DNA from: an uncultured Adlercreutzia sp.
Lineage (GTDB): Bacteria; Actinomycetota; Coriobacteriia; Coriobacteriales; Eggerthellaceae
DNA length: 19,454 bases
Direction: 5' to 3'
Assembly (NCBI GenBank): GCA_910589165.1
Contig: CAJUSP010000027.1
Location: 1-19,454 of the forward strand
This document shows positions 1 through 6,448 of the stretch, piece after piece (the stretch's first letter is position 1; every line of letters starts with the position of its first letter). Under the pieces are notes generated by a model. That model saw only the letters and a program-made list of their open reading frames with translations, was not told the DNA's origin and made no database searches. The position numbers were made by a program, and so were the translations under genes.

Positions 1-44
1 ATACGCAGTTTCTCGTTCATACGCACGTTCATCTGACTCATCAT
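1..44 (-). CDS. RelB/DinJ-type antitoxin, N-terminus only (runs off the window)
   Basis: Only the first 14 codons are visible, read from an ATG at 44: MMSQMNVRMNEKLR. The N-V-R-M-x-E-K-L pattern right after the start is typical of the DNA-binding N-terminus of RelB/DinJ ribbon-helix-helix antitoxins, which repress their own promoter and neutralise a RelE/YafQ-type mRNA interferase. A GGGAGG ribosome-binding site (50-55) sits five bases upstream, so the start is well supported. A second ATG follows immediately at 41. Overlapping palindromes lie just upstream, as expected for an autoregulated toxin-antitoxin operon. The rest of the antitoxin and any toxin lie beyond the left edge. The family call rests on very few residues and could be another ribbon-helix-helix protein. 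Confidence 0.6.
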   Translation of the reverse strand, partial: MMSQMNVRMNEKLR

Positions 45-69
45 GGCGGCCTCCCATGTTCGAAATGCC

Positions 70-100
70 ATAAGTATAGCATACTTATCACTTGCTATAC
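70..100 (-). promoter_or_regulatory. Palindromic operator/promoter of the antitoxin gene
   Basis: Two overlapping perfect inverted repeats are visible. ATAAGTAT-agc-ATACTTAT occupies 70-88 (8-bp arms, 3-base centre). GTATAGCA (74-81) pairs with TGCTATAC (93-100). On the minus strand TATACT within the first palindrome could serve as a -10 box for the gene starting at 44. The region is strikingly AT-rich against its GC-rich surroundings. Palindromes at the promoter are the known mode of RelB-type autorepression; binding here is inferred. Confidence 0.5.
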
Positions 101-141
101 ATTCCGATGAAGCGATTTAATGTCGTCCGACCCAGTGCACA

Positions 142-175
142 CGAACGCCCCGCGTTCCAAGACGCGGGGCGTTCG
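142..175 (-). terminator. Strong hairpin downstream of the MFS-CBS gene
   Basis: A perfect 13-bp stem (CGAACGCCCCGCG, 142-154, with its complement at 163-175) encloses an 8-base loop. It lies 36 bases past the stop codon of the minus-strand MFS-CBS gene. There is no U-tract on either side, so it is a hairpin with probable terminator or 3'-end-stabilising function rather than a textbook intrinsic terminator. Confidence 0.5.
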
Positions 176-210
176 CCCGAGGATATTCGGCGGCAACACG
201 AGTTGAGGCG

Positions 211-2172
211 CTACCCCTCTAGCAGATCGATGGCTTCGGCTAGGGAGGCCATAATGTTGCGGCGGGACAGGGCACCGACCAGTTTGCCATCGCGCACCAC
301 CGGCACCTTCTTGATGCGTTTGGCGGCGAACAGCTGGCACACCACATCCACCGGCGTATCCCACTCCACCGACACGACGCGCTTGGTGGCGACGTTCATG
401 ACGTTCAGCTTCACCAGATCCTTCAAACGATCCATCTCGGCCTCGTCGTCCACATAGCGGTAGATGTTCAGCGTGGCATCGGCCAAGGAGATCTCCGCCT
501 TGCCGAGGTAGGCGGCCACATCGCCGTCGGTCACGAAGCCCACGAGCTCGCCCGCCTCGTTCACCACCGGCACGCCGCTCGTCTGGTCGGCGGCCATGAG
601 CCGGATGACCGAGCCCATAGTGTCGGTGTCGCGGGCGCACACCGGCTCGCGGTTCATAACGTCGGACGCCACGTACACGCGCTCGCCGCCGAGCGGCTCG
701 TCGGTCGTGCCGTCGACGGTCACGCCGGAGATGCCGGCCGCGTAATCGGTAGCCTCTTCCCCGCGCTGAACCGCCGTAACGGCCGCGCCGCGCTTGCGGT
801 CGCGCACGAGGAAGATGATAACGAGGGCCGCCACGCACATCAGGCCGAAGGTGGTGCAGTAGGCCATGTGCTCGCCCAGGTAGCTCTGGTCGAACGCGCT
901 CGCCTCGGGCGCCACCATGGGCGCGAGTGCCGCCACCGACACCAGCAGGGCTGTGCCGAAGGAGCCGGCCACCTGGTTCATGGTGTTGGAGAGCGCCTGG
1001 GCGTGCTGGATCACGCGGTTGTCGAGCGAGTTCACGCCCCAGGTATTCAGCGGCGTCATGGTGAACTGCAGGCCGATGATGAGCGTCGTCACCGTGAGCA
1101 TCACCTTGATGAACGTGGCGTCAATGCCCAGGCTCGCCAGACCCGAAGCACCCAACACGGCCACCAGAACGCCCGGCACAGCCACCTTCCGCACGCCGAA
1201 GCGGTCGAACAAGCGCCCGGAGATAAGCCCCGTGAACGCGCCGATGACCGCGCCGGGCAGCATGGCCAAACCCGACATGGTGGCCGTGAAGCCGAGGGTA
1301 CCCTGGATGTAGAGCGGCGTGATGACCTCGGTACCCAGCAGCGAGGCCTGCACGATGATAATGACGCAGGCCGCCGTGGCGTACTGCCGCGTCTTCAGGA
1401 TGCGCACGTTCAGCATAGGCTGCGGCAGCTTCAGCTGGCGGCGCACATACAGCACCACGAACACGATGCCCACCGCGATAAGGCCCAGCGTCATCGCCAT
1501 GTTCTCGGTAGAGGCGAAGGTGGAAAGCCCGTAGAGCAGGCACACGAGGCCCACGGTAGACAGGGCCACCGACAGCTTGTCGAAGGTGGTGCGGGCGAAG
1601 TCGCCGTAGTTGCGCAGCAGGCAGCCCGACAGCACTACCACGACCACGCCGAGGGTCGTCACGATGGCGAACAGCGCGCGCCAGCCCACCGAGTCCACCA
1701 GCAGGCCAGAAAGCGAGGGGCCCACGGCCGGGGCGAAGCCGATGATGAGGCCGATGACGCCCATGGCCGTGCCGCGTTTCTCGCGGGGGAACACGAGCAG
1801 AATCACCGTGAACACCATGGGCATGACCGCGCCCGTGCAGGCCGCCTGCATGATGCGACCGAGCAAAAGCACCCAGAAGTTCGGAGCGAGGGCCGCCGCC
1901 AAGCTGCCGGCCGTGAACACCGAAAGCGCCGAAATGTAGAGCTGGCGCGTAGTGAAGCGCCCCACCAAGTAGGCAGAAAGCGGAATGACCACGGCCTCCA
2001 CCAGGGCATACACCGAGGTCAGCCATTGGGCCGTGGTGGCCGACACCTGCAAGTCCTCCATAATAGAGGGCAGCGCCGGCGACAGCATCGTCAAGTTCAG
2101 CACCGCCAGCAAGGTGCCCGTCAGAAGCACCGCCACCATTACCATGTCTTTACGGGAAACACCCATAGCCAT
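211..2172 (-). CDS. MFS (DHA2/EmrB-QacA-like) transporter with C-terminal tandem CBS domains
   Basis: The protein has 653 residues. Residues ~1-460 form a multi-pass major facilitator permease of the drug:H+ antiporter DHA2 type. Visible landmarks are an N-terminal TM with L-N-L-T-M-L-S-P-A-L-P (the family's usual N-x-A-L-P region), the motif-A-like loop GRFTTRQ, and GPSLSGLL (motif C region, TM5). A hydrophilic linker (~465-500) leads to two CBS motifs (~503-555 and ~590-645), each carrying a GVPVV/KVPVV-x-x-G-x-L-VG core. CBS pairs usually bind adenine nucleotides, so energy- or ligand-gated transport is plausible but inferred. The substrate cannot be told. The upstream region has only a weak ribosome-binding site; the ATGs at 2166 or 2145 are alternative starts. 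Ordinary DHA2 proteins lack a CBS tail. Confidence 0.8.
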   Translation of the reverse strand: MAMGVSRKDMVMVAVLLTGTLLAVLNLTMLSPALPSIMEDLQVSATTAQWLTSVYALVEAVVIPLSAYLVGRFTTRQLYISALSVFTAGSLAAALAPNFWVLLLGRIMQAACTGAVMPMVFTVILLVFPREKRGTAMGVIGLIIGFAPAVGPSLSGLLVDSVGWRALFAIVTTLGVVVVVLSGCLLRNYGDFARTTFDKLSVALSTVGLVCLLYGLSTFASTENMAMTLGLIAVGIVFVVLYVRRQLKLPQPMLNVRILKTRQYATAACVIIIVQASLLGTEVITPLYIQGTLGFTATMSGLAMLPGAVIGAFTGLISGRLFDRFGVRKVAVPGVLVAVLGASGLASLGIDATFIKVMLTVTTLIIGLQFTMTPLNTWGVNSLDNRVIQHAQALSNTMNQVAGSFGTALLVSVAALAPMVAPEASAFDQSYLGEHMAYCTTFGLMCVAALVIIFLVRDRKRGAAVTAVQRGEEATDYAAGISGVTVDGTTDEPLGGERVYVASDVMNREPVCARDTDTMGSVIRLMAADQTSGVPVVNEAGELVGFVTDGDVAAYLGKAEISLADATLNIYRYVDDEAEMDRLKDLVKLNVMNVATKRVVSVEWDTPVDVVCQLFAAKRIKKVPVVRDGKLVGALSRRNIMASLAEAIDLLEG

Positions 2173-2276
2173 TCCGCATCACACTCGCTCTCGCATCTCG
2201 TCAGTCGAAAAAGTCGAATGTTCGAATGCTACAAAGCGAGAAGGGTCAAGTAAAGCCTTCCTCGGCGAACGGTTAA

Positions 2277-2381
2277 GTGAGACAGTGCCCCGGAGGGGTG
2301 TCTCATCTTCGCTGAGCCATGCGGCGCTTCGCGCGGAAGGACCGCCGGAAGATGAGACGCCCCTCCGGGGCACTGTCTCAC
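2277..2381. repeat. Long inverted-repeat element, copy 1 (34-bp arms)
   Basis: The left arm at 2277-2310 begins GTGAGACAGTGCCCCGGAGG. The right arm at 2348-2381 is its reverse complement with a single G/T wobble. The arms enclose 37 bases centred on GCGCTTCGCGC. It lies between two minus-strand genes (activase and MFS-CBS). Copy 2 at 16836-16940 has the same arms and the same 37-base centre length, with the central motif inverted. No ORF lies inside. This looks like a MITE or large REP-type mobile palindrome. Confidence 0.85.
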
Positions 2382-2397
2382 GGACGAGCCGGGTTGA

Positions 2398-2427
2398 GCG
2401 GCAAGGGCAGAGCCCTTGCCCTACGGA
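2398..2427. repeat. Short palindromic repeat next to long element copy 1
   Basis: GGCAAGGGC (2400-2408) pairs with GCCCTTGCC (2412-2420) around a 3-base loop, flanked by GC on the left and CTACGGA on the right. The same unit occurs at 9835-9863 and 16796-16825, with a variant at 9782-9810. It lies 16 bases from the long inverted repeat and 15 bases past the stop of the activase gene, where it may also act as a 3'-end hairpin for that operon. Confidence 0.75.
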
Positions 2428-2442
2428 GATCTACCCGGTTGT

Positions 2443-3429
2443 TTACGCTGTTGTTTTCACGGCGCCGCGTTCACAGCGGTTGCCCCAGCTGTCGATGATG
2501 TCCTTGTCGCGGTAGACGCAGATGACCTCGCAGTGGTTGGCGCACTTCTGGCACTCGATCTCGCGGGTCTTGAAATCGAAGTCGAGCATGGCCTCGAAGT
2601 CGAACTTGCCGCTGGCAAACGGCCCCGACTCGGCACCAACGATCGGACCGGCGTCAGCCGCCAAAAGTGCCACGCCGTAGGCGCCCATAAGGTGGCCGTC
2701 CGGATCCACCGCCACGTCCATGCCCAGCTGCTCCTCGAAGGCGTGCACCACGCCCACGTTCTTCGACACGCCGCCCTGGAACACCACGGGCGCGGCAATC
2801 TTCTTGCCCTTGCCCACGTTGTTCAGGTAGTTGCTCGCCACGGCATTGCACAGTCCCGCGATAATGTCCTCGCGGGCATAACCCACCTGGATCTTGTGCA
2901 CCAGGTCGCTTTCCGCGAACACCGTGCAGCGGGCGGCGATGTTCGCCGGCTTCTTGGAGGTAAGGGCGATGTCGCCGAACTCCTCCACCTCAACGCCCAG
3001 GCGATGGGCCTGGCTGGAAAGGAACGAGCCGGTGCCCGCGGCGCACAGCGTGTTCATGGCGTAGTCCACCGCGATGCCGTCGGACACGCAGATGATCTTG
3101 GAGTCCTGGCCGCCGATTTCCAGAATGGTGCGCACGTCGGGGTGCAAGTGCGTCGTGCCCACGGCATGGGCCGTAATCTCGTTCTTGATCACGCTCGCGC
3201 CCAGCATCGCGCCCACAAGCCGCCGCGCGCTGCCCGTAGTGCCGGCACCGACGATTTCCACATCGTCGCCTACCTGGCTCTCCAGCTCGCGCACCACGTT
3301 CTTCGACGCCTGGGAGGGGTCGCCCTCCGTCCACAGATACGACCGCGCGATAATGTCGCGGTTCTCGTCGATGATCACGCCCTTGGTGGAAATGGACCCG
3401 ATGTCGATGCCCAGATAAGCCTTAGTCAT
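2443..3429 (-). CDS. Acyl-CoA dehydratase activase-type ATPase (BadF/BadG/HgdC family, COG1924)
   Basis: The 328-residue protein has the ASKHA ATPase fold signatures: GIDIGSISTK (7-16, phosphate 1), GTTGSAR (63-69) and IGGQDSK (105-111). The two cysteines that hold the dimer-bridging [4Fe-4S] cluster in HgdC-type activators are visible as Cys129 (LCAAGTGSF) and Cys168 (ARCTVFAESD), with the usual 39-residue spacing. In the family, ATP hydrolysis drives low-potential one-electron transfer to a partner enzyme. A C-terminal extension (~265-328) adds Cys293, 296, 300, 304 and 319, absent from ~260-residue HgdC proteins and suggestive of a further metal site. The ATG overlaps the upstream TAA by one base (TAATG), so translation is coupled to the COG3581 gene. 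The natural partner is probably those two upstream products; the substrate is unknown. Confidence 0.88.
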   Translation of the reverse strand: MTKAYLGIDIGSISTKGVIIDENRDIIARSYLWTEGDPSQASKNVVRELESQVGDDVEIVGAGTTGSARRLVGAMLGASVIKNEITAHAVGTTHLHPDVRTILEIGGQDSKIICVSDGIAVDYAMNTLCAAGTGSFLSSQAHRLGVEVEEFGDIALTSKKPANIAARCTVFAESDLVHKIQVGYAREDIIAGLCNAVASNYLNNVGKGKKIAAPVVFQGGVSKNVGVVHAFEEQLGMDVAVDPDGHLMGAYGVALLAADAGPIVGAESGPFASGKFDFEAMLDFDFKTREIECQKCANHCEVICVYRDKDIIDSWGNRCERGAVKTTA

Positions 3430-4628
3430 TATTTCCTCTTCTCCTTCTTCATGGAAAGCATGTCGTAGAACGCCTCCAGGCGCGTGTCCAGGCCGGTATC
3501 CGAGGTCTGGGAATCGTAGGTGAGGTACAGAATGGGCACCGAGAAATCCTCGCTGACCTTCTGCAGCACCGGCATGCAGTCGATCTCCGGCGTGCAGCCG
3601 GCCGACTTCGCGTGGATGATGCCGTCGAAGCCGTCGCTGGCGTACTTGCGCGCCGCCGCGATGGTGAGCGTGCTCGTGGGCCCCATGTCGTAGGTGAGGT
3701 AGTCCTTCGCGCCCACGCGCAGGTTCGGCTCGTTGTAGCGCAGGTAGCGGTTCGTGAAGTTCAGCATGCGGTGCACTTCCACGCCCTGGGCCAGCAGCTT
3801 CTTGTCCAAATCGAGGTTGCTGCGCTCGTCGATGGCCGTGAACATCTCGCCGACGATGCCGATGCGGATGGGGTCGGCCGGCTTGTCAAGCGGAATGGCG
3901 CGCATGCGGGCCATGGCCGCACGGTAAGCCTCGTTGATGTCGCGCTCGTCCAGGCAGGCGCGCATGGCGTCCATGCAATCGTTCCACGCGGCATCGAAGT
4001 CGCCGGCGTTCACCTCGAAGCCGGCGTTGGCCAGATAGAAGTCGCGCAGGCTGTCCAAGTGCGCGATCATCTTCGCCACGGCCTTCAGCTTCACCACGCC
4101 GTGGGGCACGTCGATGTTCGGGTTCACCGTCTTCAGCACTTCCTTAGCCCAGCCGATGTAGCCCTTCTCGATGCCGTGGGCGAAGTTCAGCATGATGAAC
4201 TCGTAGCCCATATCGCGCAGGATCGACTCCTGCAGCTCGCCGTAATAGCCGAGCCGGCACGGGCCGCCGAACTGGATGAGAATGTCGGCGCCCAAATCGA
4301 GCGCCTCGGCGAAATCGCCCAAAATGTGCTTGAAGGGGGTGCACACGTAGTCGCTGGAGTTCTGCACGCCCACCTCGCTGGAAGCGCGGGTGGCCTCGGG
4401 CAGCGGCAGGTAGTCCACGTCGAGCACCTGCTCGCAGAAGAACTTGAACGCCGGGTCGTAGTAGCAGTAGCGGAAGAACGCCGCCTTGGTGTACTTGTGG
4501 TGCTTGGCCTTGTGCTTGGCGGCCTTCGCGGCCTTGCGGTCGGTCACGATGGTGGGGGCGTGGCGCCGCTCGAGCTCCACCGCCACGCTCGAGCGCACCT
4601 GCTCGATCATCGCCTGGGGCTTAGCCAT
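3429..4628 (-). CDS. COG3581-type 2-hydroxyacyl-CoA dehydratase-like subunit
   Basis: The protein has 399 residues from the ATG at 4628. That start is preceded by GGGAGG and overlaps the end of the upstream gene by 8 bases; a longer open frame to 4715 lies inside the upstream gene and is rejected. A basic N-terminus (20-46) precedes a domain resembling the dehydratase/activase-associated COG3581 family. Potential Fe-S ligands are Cys55, 65, 96, 124, 345 and 351, in contexts such as SDYVCTPFK, FGGPCRLGYYGE and SAGCTPEIDC. The motif QFGGPCRxGxY is characteristic of these proteins. In many anaerobes this module forms part of a ~1400-residue fusion with the activase and DUF2229. Its reaction is not established, so ATP-dependent reductive chemistry is inferred from the activase partner. 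Confidence 0.82.
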   Translation of the reverse strand: MAKPQAMIEQVRSSVAVELERRHAPTIVTDRKAAKAAKHKAKHHKYTKAAFFRYCYYDPAFKFFCEQVLDVDYLPLPEATRASSEVGVQNSSDYVCTPFKHILGDFAEALDLGADILIQFGGPCRLGYYGELQESILRDMGYEFIMLNFAHGIEKGYIGWAKEVLKTVNPNIDVPHGVVKLKAVAKMIAHLDSLRDFYLANAGFEVNAGDFDAAWNDCMDAMRACLDERDINEAYRAAMARMRAIPLDKPADPIRIGIVGEMFTAIDERSNLDLDKKLLAQGVEVHRMLNFTNRYLRYNEPNLRVGAKDYLTYDMGPTSTLTIAAARKYASDGFDGIIHAKSAGCTPEIDCMPVLQKVSEDFSVPILYLTYDSQTSDTGLDTRLEAFYDMLSMKKEKRK

Positions 4629-5637
4629 GGGTGTAGCCTCCCTTCTGCTGGAAGCGCAGGATGTCCACGAAGCTTTCCACGCGGGTTTCCACGCCGGCCG
4701 TGCCCGACTGCGCATCGATCATCAGGTTCAGAATAGGGGTGCCCTGGATGCAGCGCATGATGGCGTCGTCGGTCATGGAATCGGGGCCGCAGGGGAACGC
4801 GCTGATGAGCACGATGCCGTTCACGCGCTCCTGCAGAAGCAGGATAGCGCCGATAAGCTCGCGGTTGATGAGCCAGGGCATGGTGTCGGAGAAGTCGAAG
4901 CTCTTCTTGTAGGCGCGCTCGTGGTCCACCGCGTCGGCGTAGAGGACCGTCGCCCCCATGTCGGTCAGCGACTCGATGACAGCGCCGGACAGGTAGAGGT
5001 CGTGGGTGATGTAGGGGTGCGCCACCACGAGGATGCCCAGGGGCTCCTCGACGGGCTTGCCCGCGGCCGCGGCCGCCTGAGCCTCGCGCCGGCGCTCATC
5101 GAGGGCGCGCAGGGCGCGCTCCTGGGCGTCGGCCAGAGCCGCGTCGTGGGCGCGCTGGGCGTCCCAGGCCGCCTTGAAGGCCGCCTTCGCGTCGCGCGGG
5201 GCCACGCCCATGCGGGCCGCCATGGCCTCGAAAGCGCGGCGCACGTCCTTCATCTTGCGGGCGTTGCGCACCTCGCAGGAGATGACGCGCAGCTTCTGGT
5301 CGCGAAACGTCGCACGCACCAGATCGGTGGCCGACTGGAACTTGGTGCAGAAGCCGCTGCGGGGCTCGCCGGTCGGGTAGCACGGCACGAACACCGCGTC
5401 GCACTTCCCCACGAGCGCCCCCACATGGCCCACGAACACCTTCGAGGCCAGGCAGCACTCGTCGACGGAAAGGTGGTCGCCCGCCTCGGCGACGGCCTTG
5501 TCGGTGGCCTCGCTTACCACCACCGTGCGTCCGATGGCCTCGAAGAAGGTAGTCCACAGCACGCCGAAACGGTAGAACAGCAGCGCCCGGGGAATACCCA
5601 CCACGCGAACATCGGCCCAGTCTGTCTCTTGGGACAC
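4621..5637 (-). CDS. DUF2229 (COG3580) acyl-CoA dehydratase activase-related protein
   Basis: The 338-residue protein starts at a GTG (5637) with a near-perfect AAAGGAGG ribosome-binding site at 5643-5650. Residues ~11-125 match the DUF2229 pattern: VVGIPRALLFYR at the start, FFEAIGRTVVVS, then SVDECCLASKVFVGHV and VFVPCY. Residues ~150-195 are charged and alanine-rich, probably a helical linker. Residues ~200-330 resemble the dehydratase C-terminal lobe (VVAHPYITHD, ISAFPCGPDS). Candidate cluster cysteines are 61, 62, 86, 97, 121, 283 and 296. It is the first gene of a coupled trio with COG3581 and the activase, reproducing in separate genes the modules of a known large fusion protein. Function is undetermined; it probably acts in the cytoplasm as an oxygen-sensitive Fe-S enzyme subunit. 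Confidence 0.83.
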   Translation of the reverse strand: MSQETDWADVRVVGIPRALLFYRFGVLWTTFFEAIGRTVVVSEATDKAVAEAGDHLSVDECCLASKVFVGHVGALVGKCDAVFVPCYPTGEPRSGFCTKFQSATDLVRATFRDQKLRVISCEVRNARKMKDVRRAFEAMAARMGVAPRDAKAAFKAAWDAQRAHDAALADAQERALRALDERRREAQAAAAAGKPVEEPLGILVVAHPYITHDLYLSGAVIESLTDMGATVLYADAVDHERAYKKSFDFSDTMPWLINRELIGAILLLQERVNGIVLISAFPCGPDSMTDDAIMRCIQGTPILNLMIDAQSGTAGVETRVESFVDILRFQQKGGYTHG

Positions 5638-5642
5638 TGAAA

Positions 5643-5678
5643 CCTCCTTTACGAAAAACAGCGTCGGCTATCTTACCA
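5643..5678 (-). promoter_or_regulatory. Ribosome-binding site and possible internal promoter of the COG3580 operon
   Basis: The 41-base gap after the J-protein gene holds AAAGGAGG (5643-5650, minus strand) six bases before the GTG. It also holds a candidate extended -10, TGG-TAAGAT, at 5670-5678. No convincing -35 is seen. The trio may therefore have its own promoter as well as readthrough from upstream. Confidence 0.35.
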
Positions 5679-6440
5679 CTACAGGCACCATAGGAAGGGC
5701 TGGCAGAGGCTGGGGCCGCACAGGAAGCAGCAGCACAGCGTGCTCGGGTCCACGCAGCCGCCGGAAAAGCCGCGGCTCGCGGTTTCCTGCTGGTAGCTGC
5801 GGGCCTTGGCGCCGATGACCGCTTCGGCCTGCCGGTAGTCGCTGTTGGTGGGGTCGGCCTTGCGGGCCGCGCGAATCTGGTCCACGGCGGCCACGGCGTT
5901 GCCGGCGCCGTAGTTGGCCAGCGCCGCCAGGTAATACCAGCGCCCGTTGCGCTCGGCCATAGGCAGCGCCGCCAGCACGGAAAGCGCCGCCTTATAGCTG
6001 CCGCTCGCGATGAACGTCACCGCCTGGCGCAGCTCGGCCGAGTCGGTGGCCGATACTTCGGGCCGCGGCACCGAGGTGGCCTGGGACCAGTTGTTGAAGA
6101 TGTCCTCCCAGTTCACCTCCACCCACTGGTACTGGTAGCCGCCCGGCCCCGTCGTGCCGCCGCCGAAGGGGCTGCCGCCGGCACCGGTGCCCGGCGAGCC
6201 GTAGCCGTAGCCGGGGTTGTAGGGCGCCCGGTAGCGGCGCGCATCCTCGCGGGCGAACTTCTCGGGGTTCGTGATGCGCTCGTAGGCCTCGTTGATCTTC
6301 TTCAGGCGTTCCTCGGCGTTGGGGTCGTCGGGGTTCAAATCCGGGTGGTTCTCGCGGGCCTTCTTGCGGTAGGCCTTCTTCACCTCGTCGGGCGTCGCGT
6401 CGCGCGACACGCCAAGCACCTTGTAGGGGTCTTCAACCAC
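5679..6440 (-). CDS. J-domain (Hsp40-like) protein with cysteine-rich C-terminus
   Basis: The true start is a GTG at 6440 behind AGGAGG, eight bases after the stop of the upstream gene; the 103 extra residues of the longer open frame are out of context. The protein is 253 residues. The J domain spans ~3-66, with HPD at 32-34 and the basic helix II KKAYRKKAR before it. A Gly/Pro/Tyr-rich linker (~70-105) follows, then a helical region (~130-215) that looks TPR-like (YYLAALANYGAGN). The last 24 residues hold seven cysteines, including a CCC run, separated by hydrophobic residues. There is no DnaJ zinc finger or client-binding domain, so this is a type III J protein, not DnaJ. It probably recruits DnaK to a specific client or to the membrane. 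Confidence 0.82.
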   Translation of the reverse strand: MVEDPYKVLGVSRDATPDEVKKAYRKKARENHPDLNPDDPNAEERLKKINEAYERITNPEKFAREDARRYRAPYNPGYGYGSPGTGAGGSPFGGGTTGPGGYQYQWVEVNWEDIFNNWSQATSVPRPEVSATDSAELRQAVTFIASGSYKAALSVLAALPMAERNGRWYYLAALANYGAGNAVAAVDQIRAARKADPTNSDYRQAEAVIGAKARSYQQETASRGFSGGCVDPSTLCCCFLCGPSLCQPFLWCL

Positions 6441-6448
6441 GGCGCCTC

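Noticed and set aside
868..2253. Long plus-strand open frame (461 codons) opposite the MFS-CBS gene
   Set aside because: Its product is a His/Arg/Gln-rich low-complexity sequence typical of the antisense frame of a GC-rich gene; the minus-strand frame encodes a coherent MFS plus CBS protein.
2277..2381. CRISPR-like or insertion-sequence gene in the repeat
   Set aside because: There is a single inverted repeat, no spacer series and no transposase frame inside.
4629..4715. 29-codon upstream extension of the COG3581 gene
   Set aside because: It lies inside the preceding gene, while the ATG at 4628 has GGGAGG upstream and gives the usual short overlap.
3612..5640. Large plus-strand open frames opposite the COG3580/COG3581 genes
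   Set aside because: They are shadows: Val/His/Leu-rich products with no motif, while the minus strand carries coupled genes with ribosome-binding sites.
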